Assembly (NCBI GenBank): GCA_963620595.1
Contig: CAVFAY010000006.1
Coordinates: 1 to 64,000, forward strand
Origin: Butyricicoccus_A sp963620595
Lineage (GTDB): Bacteria; Bacillota; Clostridia; Oscillospirales; Butyricicoccaceae
DNA: 64,000 nt
Reading direction: 5' to 3'
Shown here: in pieces, positions 42,379 to 51,299 of the stretch
Layout of the letters: every line of letters begins with the position of its first letter
Numbering within the stretch: position 1 is the stretch's first letter
The notes under the pieces: model-generated
Databases searched by the model: none
What the model was told of the DNA's origin: nothing
The model's input: the letters and a program-made list of their open reading frames with translations, nothing else
Made by a program: the position numbers and the translations under genes

Positions 42379-44550
42379 TTACAGGTGCAGGACGCGATCC
42401 TTGATCTCCTGTGTTCTGCCCTGATTCCAGAACTGTGTGCCAATATATCCGCAGGTTCTGCGGGCAACAAACAACTGATTCTGGTCACGATTACCACAAT
42501 TCGGGCACTCCCAAACCAGTTTGCCTTCTTTATCGGTCACGATCTGAATTTCACCATCATAACCACACTTTTCACAGTAGTCGCTTTTCGTGTTCAGCTC
42601 TGCATACATGATATTATCATAAATAAAGCGCATGACAGCGAGCACTGCTTCGGTGTTATTCTGCAAGTTCGGAACTTCTATATAACTGATAGCACCGCCT
42701 GGAGACAGTTTCTGGAATTCTGACTCAAACTTCAGCTTGCTGAATGCATCAATGTGTTCGGCAACATGTACGTGATAGCTATTTGTGATGTAATTCTTGT
42801 CTGTGACGCCCGGAATAATGCCGAAACGCTTCTGCAAGCACTTCGCGAACTTATATGTCGTGGATTCCATCGGTGTACCGTATACGGAATAGCTAATATT
42901 TTCTGCTTCCGACCATTCTTTGCACTTGTCATTGAGCTTCTGCATAACTTTGAGCGCAAAGTCCCTGCCTTCCGGCGAGGTATGTGTTTTACCAATCATG
43001 CGCACACACATCTCACACAGACCGGCATATCCCAGAGAAATCGTTGAATAACCGCCAAACAGCAGCTTATCAATGGTCTCGCCCTTCTTCAAGCGTGCCA
43101 GCGCGCCGTTCTGCCACAGAATCGGTGCAACATCCGAAATGGTGCCGAGCAGACGCTCATGACGGCAGCGCAGCGCACGATGGCATAGATCCAGTCGTTC
43201 TTCGTAAATCTTCCAGAACACATCCATATCGCCGTGAGACGAACATGCAACATCGACCAAGTTAATGGTGACAACGCCCTGATTGAATCGTCCATAATAC
43301 TTGCGTGAGCCATCCGGCTTGCGCTGGCTGTCCTCTACCGTCAGGAACGAACGGCAGCCCATGCACGGATACACGTCGCCCTTCTTGAGCGAGCGCATTA
43401 CCTTGGCGGAAATATAATCCGGTACCATGCGCTTTGCTGTACACTCTGCGGACAATTTGGTCAAATACCAATACTTGGAATCCTTGGTGATATTATCTTC
43501 ATCCAGCACGTAAATCAGCTTCGGGAATGCCGGAGTAATCCAAATACCCTTTTCATTCTTGACGCCCTGCATACGCTGGCGAAGTACCTCTTCGATAATC
43601 ATTGCGAGGTCATCTCGCTCCTGGCCTTCCGGCACCTCATCCAGATACATAAACATCGTGACAAACGGCGCCTGACCGTTACAGGTCATCAAAGTAATCA
43701 GCTGGTACTGAATGGTCTGAATGCCACTCTTTACTTCGCTTCTCAGACGACTTTCTACTACTTTATTGATAATGCGCTCGTCTAAGGAATCTCCACATGC
43801 TGTACGCTCTTCGATGACCAGTTTGCGAATTTTTTTGCGGCTGATGTCAACAAACGGAGCCAAGTGCGACAGGGTAAAGGTCTGACCGCCATACTGATTG
43901 CTTGCAACCTGTGCAACAATCTGTGTGGTGACATTACATGCCGTAAAGAAGCTGTGCGGCTTTTCAATCATTGTCTCGCTGATGACAGTGCCGTTTTGCA
44001 GCATGTCTTCCAGATTGATCAGGTCACAGTTGTGTTCCTTCTGCGCAAAATAATCCGAGTCATGGAAATGAATAATGCCCGCTTCATGTGCCTTGACAAT
44101 ATTTTCCGGCAGCAACACACGCATCGTCAAATCCTTACTCACTTCACCAGCCATGTAGTCACGCTGGGTCGAGTTAATCACCGGATTTTTGTTGGAATTC
44201 TCCTGCTTAACATTTTCATTCAAATGGTCAATCAGCGCCAAAATTTCATTGTCTGTCGTGTTCGATTTACGAGCCAGTTCCCGCTTATACCGATAGCGCA
44301 CATACTTCTGTGCCACTTCATAGCCGCGCATCTCCATGATACCGATCTCGACCATATCCTGCACATCTTCCACATGCGTGATATGCGGCAGTGATTCCAG
44401 CTTTTTTTCCACAGTATCTGCAACTGCCTGAATCTGATACTCATTCAATCTATGAATCGGCTCAACCTCAAGATTGGCAGCCTTCACGGCATTGACGATC
44501 TTCGATAAATCAAATGGGACTTCTTCACCATTTCTTTTGATAACTTTCAT
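42379..44550 (-). CDS. nrdD: Anaerobic (class III) ribonucleoside-triphosphate reductase
   Basis: A 723-aa oxygen-sensitive glycyl-radical reductase converting NTPs to dNTPs with formate as reductant. The N-terminal ATP-cone (MKVIKRNGEEVPFDLSKIVNAV, residues 1-85) is for allosteric dATP control. The catalytic region includes CMGCRSFLTV, and the C-terminus has a zinc site, CEKCGYDGE and CPNCGNRDQ, followed by the glycyl-radical segment RRTCGYIGT near residue 700. The start at 44550 follows AGGGAGG; an in-frame extension to 44697 crosses the promoter. Divergent from the DMT exporter gene. Confidence 0.96.
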   Translation of the reverse strand: MKVIKRNGEEVPFDLSKIVNAVKAANLEVEPIHRLNEYQIQAVADTVEKKLESLPHITHVEDVQDMVEIGIMEMRGYEVAQKYVRYRYKRELARKSNTTDNEILALIDHLNENVKQENSNKNPVINSTQRDYMAGEVSKDLTMRVLLPENIVKAHEAGIIHFHDSDYFAQKEHNCDLINLEDMLQNGTVISETMIEKPHSFFTACNVTTQIVAQVASNQYGGQTFTLSHLAPFVDISRKKIRKLVIEERTACGDSLDERIINKVVESRLRSEVKSGIQTIQYQLITLMTCNGQAPFVTMFMYLDEVPEGQERDDLAMIIEEVLRQRMQGVKNEKGIWITPAFPKLIYVLDEDNITKDSKYWYLTKLSAECTAKRMVPDYISAKVMRSLKKGDVYPCMGCRSFLTVEDSQRKPDGSRKYYGRFNQGVVTINLVDVACSSHGDMDVFWKIYEERLDLCHRALRCRHERLLGTISDVAPILWQNGALARLKKGETIDKLLFGGYSTISLGYAGLCEMCVRMIGKTHTSPEGRDFALKVMQKLNDKCKEWSEAENISYSVYGTPMESTTYKFAKCLQKRFGIIPGVTDKNYITNSYHVHVAEHIDAFSKLKFESEFQKLSPGGAISYIEVPNLQNNTEAVLAVMRFIYDNIMYAELNTKSDYCEKCGYDGEIQIVTDKEGKLVWECPNCGNRDQNQLFVARRTCGYIGTQFWNQGRTQEIKDRVLHL

Positions 44551-44575
44551 CGTAAATCCTCCCTCTTGCTCATTC

Positions 44576-44604
44576 ATTATAAGCCCGCACAGAGCATCTG
44601 TCAA
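44576..44604 (-). promoter_or_regulatory. nrdDG promoter
   Basis: On the minus strand TTGACA (44599-44604) and TATAAT (44576-44581) are separated by exactly 17 bp. Confidence 0.85.
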
Positions 44605-44643
44605 CATATTGTGTATCTTTCTATAGAATTGTACAATATGTAG
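44602..44643. promoter_or_regulatory. Pair of NrdR boxes upstream of nrdD
   Basis: Two copies of a CwATATnTwG-type palindrome: CAACATATTG at 44602-44611 (CAATATGTTG on the minus strand, overlapping the -35) and CAATATGTAG at 44634-44643. Starts are 32 bp apart, three helical turns, the spacing known for NrdR box pairs. This indicates repression of nrdDG by NrdR. Confidence 0.78.
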
Positions 44644-44718
44644 AGTATCTTTTGTTTGACATCTGAGCAAGTCTGTTACCGACTGCGCGGCGAACATTTA
44701 TTATTATATAATTTCTCT

Positions 44719-44746
44719 TTGCAATCCGCAACCAACCTGCTATAAT
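44719..44746 (+). promoter_or_regulatory. Promoter of DMT transporter gene
   Basis: TTGCAA (44719-44724), 16 bp, TATAAT (44741-44746), 42 bp before the ATG. Confidence 0.6.
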
Positions 44747-44788
44747 ATTCTCGGATAATTTTTGCGAAAATCGGAGTGCATATTTATT

Positions 44789-45682
44789 ATGAATCAACAA
44801 AAAAACAGGAATTTCATTGGCGGCATTCTGATTTTTATCGGCGGTGCTCTCTGGGGCATGATTGGCCCCTGTATTCAAATCATGGAACAGCTCGGTTCCG
44901 ATTCTATTCTTACGAGCTTCTTGCGCATCGCTTTTGCCTTTGTTATCATGCTTGTATTGACAATCGCGCGCTTTGGCTGTTCTTCACTCAGAATCAACAA
45001 AAAAGCGCTGTTCGCCTGTGCTCTGCTCGGACTGATTTGTCACGGCATTTATAATATCTTTTACAGCCTTGCTGTCAATCTGGCAGGTATTACGATTAGT
45101 GCGGTTCTGCTCAATATTGCTCCTCTGTTTACTGCGTTGTTTTCTTGGATATTATTCCATGAGCATATCGCATCGAGAAAAATCTTTGCCCTTATCATCA
45201 ATGTATTTGGCTGCGTACTCGCCGCAACCGGCGGAAATTTTTATGTTGCTTCGCTTTCCCTTACCGGCATTGTATGCGGCATTTTCGCAGGACTCTGTTA
45301 TGGTCTCACCGCTATTTTTGGAAAAATCGCAGGAGAGCAGAGCAACGCTTTTGCGATGAGTACTTACAGCTATCTCTTCGCGGCGATTTTTCTCTTTTTC
45401 TTCTCCAAGCCATGGCAGTCCACTGTAATAACGAGTCTGCCGTTGCTTGGCATTGGTTTCTTCTATGCACTCGTCCCAACCGCTGTTGCGTATCTGCTAT
45501 ACTATCAGGGCGTGCAGCAGATGCAGGAAACCAGCCGTGTCCCTGTACTCGCCTCGATTGAGATGGTCATGGCGAGCATCTTCGGTGTCATGCTGTTTCA
45601 CGAACAATTACACAGCATGAATCTGCTGGGCATGGCTCTGGTGCTGTTCTCCATTGTTTTAATGAGTGAAAAAAACAAATAA
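44789..45682 (+). CDS. EamA/DMT-family transporter
   Basis: A 297-aa exporter of the drug/metabolite superfamily with ten predicted helices in two EamA repeats (about residues 8-145 and 155-295). Marks: GGALWGMIGP in helix 1, ISAVLLNIAPLFTALFSWILFHE at the end of repeat 1 and VPVLASIEMVMASIFGVMLFHE at the end of repeat 2. Substrate is unknown; amino acids or metabolites are typical. The ATG at 44789 has a rather distant GGAGTG (12 nt), so translation may be weak. Promoter TTGCAA-16-TATAAT at 44719-44746. Confidence 0.85.
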   Translation: MNQQKNRNFIGGILIFIGGALWGMIGPCIQIMEQLGSDSILTSFLRIAFAFVIMLVLTIARFGCSSLRINKKALFACALLGLICHGIYNIFYSLAVNLAGITISAVLLNIAPLFTALFSWILFHEHIASRKIFALIINVFGCVLAATGGNFYVASLSLTGIVCGIFAGLCYGLTAIFGKIAGEQSNAFAMSTYSYLFAAIFLFFFSKPWQSTVITSLPLLGIGFFYALVPTAVAYLLYYQGVQQMQETSRVPVLASIEMVMASIFGVMLFHEQLHSMNLLGMALVLFSIVLMSEKNK

Positions 45683-45685
45683 ATA

Positions 45686-45722
45686 AAAAACACCGACATT
45701 TCTCACGAAACAGCGGTGTTTT
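45686..45722 (+). terminator. Terminator after DMT gene
   Basis: AAAACACCG/CGGTGTTTT arms around a 16-nt loop, just before the 3' end of the convergent tRNA-Arg. Confidence 0.6.
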
Positions 45723-45798
45723 GGTACGCCCGGTGCGATTCGAACGCATGGCCTTTGGAGTCGGAGTCCAACGCTCTATCCAGCTGAGCTACGGGCGC
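45722..45798 (-). tRNA. tRNA-Arg(CCG)
   Basis: Minus strand: acceptor GCGCCCG/CGGGCGT (first pair G-U), D-loop AGCTCAGCTGGATAGAGC, anticodon stem TTGGA/TCCAA with loop CTCCGAC giving CCG, T-loop GTTCGAATC, discriminator A and encoded CCA; 77 nt. Confidence 0.94.
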
Positions 45799-45917
45799 AT
45801 ATCTCTGTTATCTTTTTATCCGATAACCGTTAAATAGTATAACAGAATCCCTATCAAAAGTCAACGGATAAAATCAAGAGGGTCTCTATTCCAGAGACCC
45901 TCTCATTATATCTGTCT

Positions 45918-47339
45918 TTATTCTTGAATCGAGCCTTCACCCAAGCGCTTGAAATAGCTGCGTGTCTCAGCAACAACTACACCGCTCAGTGCCAAAATCG
46001 CCACCAGGTTCGGCAGAGCCATCAGCGCATTGAAGATGTCCGCAATCGTCCATACAGCGGATACTGTGAGGAACGGGCCGATAAATACAGCCAAAATGTA
46101 CAGCCAACGATATACCTTCATGGTCAGCTCATGCTTGCCAGTCAGATACTCTAAACAACGCTCCGAGTAATAATCCCAACCGAGAATCGTTGTAAATGCA
46201 AAGAAAATCAAGCACAGCATCAAAATACCTTCACAGACCTTTGCACTAAACGGCAACCCTGCTTGGAATGCATAAGCAGTAACAGCGACACCTTCCAATC
46301 CCTGTGTATGCGCACCAGTCAAGACAATCGAAAAACCTGTCATCGTACAAATAACAATCGTATCAATAAATGTACCTGTCATAGATACCAAGCCCTGACG
46401 CACCGGCTCATTGGTCTGTGCAGCAGCTGCTGCAATCGGCGCACTGCCAAGACCAGCCTCATTTGAGAAGATACCGCGGGCGATACCCTTCTGCATTGCG
46501 ATAATGATCGCACCCAGTGCGCCGCCGGCTGCGGCACGTACACCAAATGCGCTCTCTATAATTAGCACAAATGCTTCCGGAATCTTTGTGACATTCATAA
46601 TCAGCAGCAGAGCGCAAAATGCCACATAAATACATGCCATAAACGGTACGACAATTTGCGATACACTTGCAATACGCTGAATACCGCCAATGATAACCAG
46701 TGCTACACATACGGTAACGACAATTGCCGCAATCAAAACGGTATATGAGTAATCGGTACCAAACAGATTAAACGTCCAAGCGTTTTTGCTGTCAAAGAAA
46801 TTGTTGACAGCAGAAGCAATGCCGTTCACCTGTGTAATGGTACCAATGCCCAAAATACCAACACCAACGCCGAAGAAAGCAAACAGCTTTGCCAGCCACT
46901 TCCACTTCTTTCCCATGCCGTTTTCAATGTAATAGAATGGGCCACCAAGTGCATGGCCTGTTTCATCCAGCACGCGATACTTAATTGCCAGTACGCCCTC
47001 TGCAAACTTGGTTGCCATGCCAAACAGTGCCGCAATCCACATCCAGAACAGCGCGCCCGGACCTCCGGCGACAATTGCTGTGGCAACACCGACGATATTG
47101 CCTGTACCGATGGTCGCAGACAAAGCAGTACACAGTGCACCAAACGAAGTGACTTCACCTTCGCCATTTTCTTCATTGCGCACCATGTATTTCAGTGCTT
47201 TTGGCAGCTTGCGAATCTGTAAAACGCGCAGGCGGATGGTCAAATAAATACCAACTGCCAAAATCAGGACGATCAGCGGGACACCCCACACCCATCCGTC
47301 AATCATTTCTAAAAATTGAGTAAACTGCTCCACGTTCAT
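45918..47339 (-). CDS. Sodium:alanine/glycine symporter (AGCS family)
   Basis: A 473-aa inner-membrane symporter with about eleven helices. AGCS signatures: FGALCTALSATIGTGNIVGVATAIVAGGPGALFWMWI (about residues 65-101) and IFSNEAGLGSAPIAAAAAQTNEPVRQGLVSMTG (about 300-332). It imports alanine or glycine with Na+. A glycine riboswitch lies directly upstream, pointing to glycine as an effector and probable substrate. The ATG at 47339 is used, but its AAGGAGAA is close (2 nt), and a GTG two codons downstream at 47333 has better spacing. Confidence 0.92.
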   Translation of the reverse strand: MNVEQFTQFLEMIDGWVWGVPLIVLILAVGIYLTIRLRVLQIRKLPKALKYMVRNEENGEGEVTSFGALCTALSATIGTGNIVGVATAIVAGGPGALFWMWIAALFGMATKFAEGVLAIKYRVLDETGHALGGPFYYIENGMGKKWKWLAKLFAFFGVGVGILGIGTITQVNGIASAVNNFFDSKNAWTFNLFGTDYSYTVLIAAIVVTVCVALVIIGGIQRIASVSQIVVPFMACIYVAFCALLLIMNVTKIPEAFVLIIESAFGVRAAAGGALGAIIIAMQKGIARGIFSNEAGLGSAPIAAAAAQTNEPVRQGLVSMTGTFIDTIVICTMTGFSIVLTGAHTQGLEGVAVTAYAFQAGLPFSAKVCEGILMLCLIFFAFTTILGWDYYSERCLEYLTGKHELTMKVYRWLYILAVFIGPFLTVSAVWTIADIFNALMALPNLVAILALSGVVVAETRSYFKRLGEGSIQE

Positions 47340-47409
47340 TTCTCCTTTCATCGTGCATCAAGTGGTTGGCATACCCGCTCTTCTGCCCTGCACCAAATAA
47401 AAATGCAAA

Positions 47410-47442
47410 CAAAAAAGAGTTGATATTTCTACCAACCCTCTA
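47410..47442 (-). terminator. Riboswitch-controlled terminator
   Basis: On the minus strand AGAGGGTTGGTA/TATCAACTCT forms an imperfect stem followed by TTTTTTG. It sits between the glycine aptamer and the symporter start and is the expression platform. Confidence 0.8.
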
Positions 47443-47454
47443 AAGAGAATACAT

Positions 47455-47545
47455 AGTTCCATCTGTCCTTTTGCCTGAGAGATTGGTACATCGCTGTACC
47501 GTACACCTTCGGCGCTCGTTCTGTGAGACTCTCCAGAGTTTATCA
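47455..47545 (-). ncRNA. Glycine riboswitch aptamer
   Basis: On the minus strand the conserved blocks GGAGAGTCTCACAG, GCGCCGAAGGTGTACGG, CAATCTCTCAGGCAAAAGGACAG occur in order, the standard gcvT-type aptamer. Only one aptamer is visible between the promoter and the terminator, so this is a singlet rather than a tandem. With the downstream terminator it should switch transcription of the symporter by glycine level. Confidence 0.92.
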
Positions 47546-47562
47546 ATTTTTAAGTACAAGCA

Positions 47563-48047
47563 TCAATATAGCACAACCGCGGTATAAATGCAACCCCGAA
47601 GGAGAAAGATATGATTTTTTTGTGTATTTTGTCGTTTTTTCGCATTATTTTCGGAGCGCAAATTGCAAGTACAAGTTGGACACACCATATGAATAAAATC
47701 TGTTCGGCGTAAGCCGGACTTGTCCTCCACACAGCAAGCACGGCTGATGCTGTCAAGGAAGGCATCGAACAGTTCCTCCGGCGTTGCATAATTCAGTTTC
47801 TTTCTGGGGCGTGTGTTCAGCTCATCCGCCGCTGCCAGAATGTACTCGGCAGAATAGTTCTGCAAAGAAACGTCCTTTGGAACAAACGCTCGGAATAATC
47901 CGTTGTGGCGCTTCCCGTTTTCGAGAGGCTTGGAAGACCGAGTGCGCTTCCGCTTTACCGCCTCTGGAAGTTCTGTGATCTCAATGGAAATCTTGCCTGC
48001 CCGCGCTTGCGTTCTGGCAATTCTGTGATATGATGATGGCAGTCCAT
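47563..48047 (-). pseudogene. IS30-family transposase remnant
   Basis: Two ends of an IS30-like transposase without its middle. From the ATG at 48047 the N-terminus reads MDCHHHITELPERKRGQ, the hallmark start of these clostridial IS30 proteins. Further on in another frame comes ENGKRHNGLFRAFVPKDVS and NTRPRKKLNYATPEELFDAFLD, the conserved C-terminal end. IS30 transposases are about 330 aa, so most of the helix-turn-helix and DDE core is deleted. The reading frame then runs past the inverted repeat to 47563. Not functional. Confidence 0.8.
47565..47593 (-). promoter_or_regulatory. Promoter of glycine-riboswitch/symporter unit
   Basis: Minus strand TTGCAT (47588-47593), 17 bp, TATATT (47565-47570); transcription would start about 15 nt before the aptamer. 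Confidence 0.6.
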
Positions 48048-48150
48048 AATAATTGCCCCTCGATAAATGTTGTCTAGCAACTCCATTCTATCATGTGGGT
48101 ATATCACGATGGATTTTTTCTTTTAAGTGTCCAACTTCATTTCACATTCA
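47655..48150 (-). mobile_element. Truncated IS30-like element with inverted ends
   Basis: The transposase remnant is bounded by related inverted sequences: GCAAATTGCAAGTACAAGTTGGACA near 47657-47682 and TGTCCAACTTCATTTCACATTC near 48126-48150, sharing TGTCCAACTT exactly and other bases in part. About 0.5 kb remains of a usual 1.1-1.2 kb. No target duplication was identified. Confidence 0.65.
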
Positions 48151-48236
48151 ACCAAAGTATTATAATGAGCGGAGAATAAAGGAAAAACTAGAATGGCTAA
48201 GTCCTGTTCAATGCAGGTTATCCGTCTTAGCTGCAT

Positions 48237-48271
48237 AAAAACAGCGTAGCAGCCATAAAACTGCTACGCTT
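48237..48271 (-). terminator. Terminator of asd-dapA-dapB operon
   Basis: AGCGTAGCAG/CTGCTACGCT stem with loop CCATAAAA; on the minus strand it is followed by GTTTTTATG. It is about 75 bp after the dapB stop. Confidence 0.75.
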
Positions 48272-48345
48272 AAAAAGTCTAACTTTTTAGGGTCACCTCA
48301 ATAAACCGGAACGGCAGGGTGTTTTTCTATACAAATGGATATAAG

Positions 48346-49107
48346 TTACTTTGCAGCAATAACATCCGACATGTCATACATGCCCGGCTGCTTCTGCGTG
48401 CCTAAAAATGCTGCTGCATCAACAGCGCCGACAGCAAATACCTCACGGGACAATGCCACATGACGAATTTCAATCAGCTCATCACGGCCAGCGAACAATA
48501 CTTCATGCTCGCCAACAATGGTGCCGCCGCGTACCGAATGAATACCAATTTCATTCTGCGGACGCTTCATGCGGCGCTCATGACGGTCATACACATACTC
48601 TGCATCATACGGCAGTGCTTCGCTGACAGCGTCAGCCAGCATCAGAGCCGTGCCGGACGGTGCATCCAGCTTCTGGTTGTGATGCTTCTCTGTGATTTCC
48701 ACATCATAGCCATCACCCAGAACCGTTGCCGCCTTGCGCAGCAAATCCATCATCAAATTGATACCGATGGACATATTGCCGGAGCGGAATACCGGAATAA
48801 CTGCGGAAGCCTCACGGATTTTCGCTAGCTGCTCCTTATCATAGCCGGTTGTGCAGAAAATAACCGGTGTCTTGGTCTTTACGCAGTAATCCAGCAGCAT
48901 ATCCAGCGAAGACACATTGGAAAAATCAATGATAACATCGCAGGCACCGGTAAACTCATGCGGGTCTGCATAGACCGGATAATCTGCCAGCTTCTCCGTA
49001 TAGGCATCAAAGCCTGCTACGATCTGCATGTTTTCTTTCTTGGAGACAATATCAGTAATGACCTTGCCCATGCGGCCATTGCAGCCGCAAAGTCCGATTT
49101 TCAACAT
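48346..49107 (-). CDS. dapB: 4-hydroxy-tetrahydrodipicolinate reductase
   Basis: A 253-aa NAD(P)H-dependent reductase of the diaminopimelate/lysine pathway. Seen: MLKIGLCGCNGRMGKVI Rossmann start, IIDFSNVSSLDMLLDYC, the tail of the cofactor site FCTTGY, GNMSIGIN, and the DapB signature EITEKHHNQKLDAPSGTAL with catalytic His and Lys. Third gene of the operon; 14 bp after dapA. Confidence 0.95.
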   Translation of the reverse strand: MLKIGLCGCNGRMGKVITDIVSKKENMQIVAGFDAYTEKLADYPVYADPHEFTGACDVIIDFSNVSSLDMLLDYCVKTKTPVIFCTTGYDKEQLAKIREASAVIPVFRSGNMSIGINLMMDLLRKAATVLGDGYDVEITEKHHNQKLDAPSGTALMLADAVSEALPYDAEYVYDRHERRMKRPQNEIGIHSVRGGTIVGEHEVLFAGRDELIEIRHVALSREVFAVGAVDAAAFLGTQKQPGMYDMSDVIAAK

Positions 49108-49121
49108 CCTTTTTTATCTCC

Positions 49122-50015
49122 TTACTTTACCGGTGCATAGCCTGCTTCGGTCATTGCCTTGCGCAGGATCTCTGTATGCTCTGCACTCATGTCACACAGC
49201 GGCATACGCAGCTCGCCGACATCCCAGCCCAGCATACGAACTGCCATCTTAACCGGAATCGGGTTAACTTCTACAAACAGAGCATTAATCAGATCCAGAT
49301 ACTTGATCTGCATCTCACGAGCTTCTGCATACTTGCCGTCCAAGCACAGCTGTGCAATGTTATGTGCAACATCCGGAGCGACATTTGCCAAAACGGAAAT
49401 GACACCCTTGCCGCCCATAGCCATCAGCGGAACGATCATATCATCGTTGCCGGACCAGAAGTTCAGGTTGTCACCGCACAGACGCATTGCCTCTGCCAGC
49501 AGAGAGAAATCGCCGGATGCTTCCTTTGCACCGTTGATGTTCGGATGCTTAGACAGTTCAAAATAGGTCTCCGGCTTAATGGTCATGCCGGTACGGCTCG
49601 GTACATTGTAAACAACGATCGGAGTCGGGGTTGCATCAGCCAGTGCATAGAAATGCTTAATCAGACCCTGCTGGGTGGTCTTGTTATAGTACGGGGTAAC
49701 GGTCAGCAGACCATCTGCACCTGCCTGCGATGCAAACTTACCCAGCTCAATGGCATATCTTGTGTCATTGGAACCGGTACCTGCGATAACCGGAACACGG
49801 CCATTGACATGGTCGATACAGAACTGAATGGCTTCCTTGTGCTCCTTATCTGTCAAGGTCGAGCCTTCACCCGTTGTGCCGCAGATGGTAATAGAATCAA
49901 TACCACGAGCGATCTGGTCATCAATGAAGCGGCGGAATTCCGGATAATTGACACCGGTTTCTGTCATAGGAGTCACAATAGCAACGTTAGCGCCGGTAAA
50001 AATCGGCTTCTTCAT
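49122..50015 (-). CDS. dapA: 4-hydroxy-tetrahydrodipicolinate synthase
   Basis: A 297-aa class I aldolase TIM barrel that condenses pyruvate with aspartate semialdehyde. Seen: CGTTGEGSTL, the catalytic Tyr in VYNVPSRTG, the Schiff-base Lys in INGAKEASGDF (near residue 165), and WSGNDDMIVPLMAMGGKGVIS. The start at 50015 follows TTGGAGGG; an upstream ATG five codons earlier overlaps that Shine-Dalgarno. Lies between asd and dapB. Confidence 0.95.
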   Translation of the reverse strand: MKKPIFTGANVAIVTPMTETGVNYPEFRRFIDDQIARGIDSITICGTTGEGSTLTDKEHKEAIQFCIDHVNGRVPVIAGTGSNDTRYAIELGKFASQAGADGLLTVTPYYNKTTQQGLIKHFYALADATPTPIVVYNVPSRTGMTIKPETYFELSKHPNINGAKEASGDFSLLAEAMRLCGDNLNFWSGNDDMIVPLMAMGGKGVISVLANVAPDVAHNIAQLCLDGKYAEAREMQIKYLDLINALFVEVNPIPVKMAVRMLGWDVGELRMPLCDMSAEHTEILRKAMTEAGYAPVK

Positions 50016-50066
50016 AGGTTTTCCCTCCAATCAAACCATATATCTCTGTCTCAGAATAGAGACGAA

Positions 50067-51146
50067 TTAGTCCATGTAGCCCTCAGCACACAGCAGCTCT
50101 GCCAGTTCCACAGCACCGCCAGCGGCACCGCGCAGAGTGTTATGGGACAGGCTGACAAAGCGATAATCAAAGATCACGTCATCGCGCAGACGGCCGATAG
50201 AAACAGCCATTCCGCCCTCCAGATTGCGATCCAGGCGAGCCTGCGGACGGTCATCCTCTTCAAAGTAATGCAGGAACTGCTTCGGTGCGCTCGGCAGATT
50301 CAGCTCCTGTGCACGACCGCTGTAGTTCGCCCAAGCTTCCAGAATCTGCTCCTTGGTCGGCTTGTTCTTGAACTTTACGAAAGCAGCAGCAGTGTGGCCA
50401 TCGCTTACCGGTACGCGCAGGCACTGTGCGGAAATTACCGGCTCAGAAGCAGCTACGATCTCGTCGCCCTGTACGGAGCCCCAAACCTTCATCGGCTCCT
50501 TCTCGGACTTCTCTTCCTCGCCGCCGATGTACGGAATGACATTGTCAACCATCTCCGGCCATGTCTCGAAGGTCTTGCCAGCGCCGGAAATTGCCTGATA
50601 GGTGCAAACGGCAACCTTCTCGATACCGAACTGCTGCAGAGCAGTCAGTGCCGGAACATAGGACTGGATAGAGCAGTTAGACTTAACAGCGATGAAACCG
50701 CGCTTGGTGCCCAGACGCTTGCGCTGTGCCGGAATGATCTTGACATGCTCAGCATTGACTTCTGGAATAATCATCGGAACATCCTTGGTGAAGCGGTGTG
50801 CGCTGTTGTTGGATACTACCGGGCACTCCAGCTTTGCGTACTTCTCTTCGAGAGCACGGATAACGTCCTTCTTCATATTTACTGCGCAGAAGGTGAAGTC
50901 AACCTTGGAAGCGAACTCCTCCGCGTCGTTCTCTGCGTCATACAGAACCATATCCTTTACGCTCTCCGGCATCGGAGTGGTCATCTTCCAGCGACCTTCT
51001 ACAGCCTCTGCGTAGGTCTTGCCCTTGTTGCGGCCGCTTGCTGCCAGAGCCGTAATGGTAAACCACGGGTGATTTGCGAGCAGGGTCACAAAGCGCTGAC
51101 CAACCATGCCGGTTGCGCCGATAATGCCGACTTTGTAATTCTTCAT
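50067..51146 (-). CDS. asd: Aspartate-semialdehyde dehydrogenase
   Basis: A 359-aa dehydrogenase of the long archaeal/fungal type rather than the E. coli type. Seen: GIIGATGMVGQRFVTLL (NADPH-binding, residues 8-24), VSNNSAHR, FIAVKSNCSIQSYVPAL with catalytic Cys near 155, and QAISGAGKTFETW. It makes aspartate semialdehyde for lysine, threonine and methionine synthesis. First gene behind the lysine riboswitch; 51 bp before dapA. Confidence 0.95.
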   Translation of the reverse strand: MKNYKVGIIGATGMVGQRFVTLLANHPWFTITALAASGRNKGKTYAEAVEGRWKMTTPMPESVKDMVLYDAENDAEEFASKVDFTFCAVNMKKDVIRALEEKYAKLECPVVSNNSAHRFTKDVPMIIPEVNAEHVKIIPAQRKRLGTKRGFIAVKSNCSIQSYVPALTALQQFGIEKVAVCTYQAISGAGKTFETWPEMVDNVIPYIGGEEEKSEKEPMKVWGSVQGDEIVAASEPVISAQCLRVPVSDGHTAAAFVKFKNKPTKEQILEAWANYSGRAQELNLPSAPKQFLHYFEEDDRPQARLDRNLEGGMAVSIGRLRDDVIFDYRFVSLSHNTLRGAAGGAVELAELLCAEGYMD

Positions 51147-51230
51147 CGTTGTTATTTCCTCCTGAAAAGCAATTGCTCAAAATGACATATACCAATTAAA
51201 GCACAAGCTGTCCCCGATATTCTCCTGTTT

Positions 51231-51266
51231 GCAATAAAAAATCGGTCGGTGAAAAACCGGCCGATG
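51231..51266 (-). terminator. Lysine-riboswitch terminator
   Basis: On the minus strand ATCGGCCGGT/ACCGACCGAT with loop TTTTC is followed by TTTTTTATT. It lies between the aptamer and asd. Confidence 0.85.
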
Positions 51267-51299
51267 ATGCGAAACAGCTCACTGCCTTGCAGCAGTGCA

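Noticed and set aside
49176..51185. 669-codon antisense frame over dapA and asd
   Set aside because: Crosses two clear genes and the intergenic gap; a shadow.
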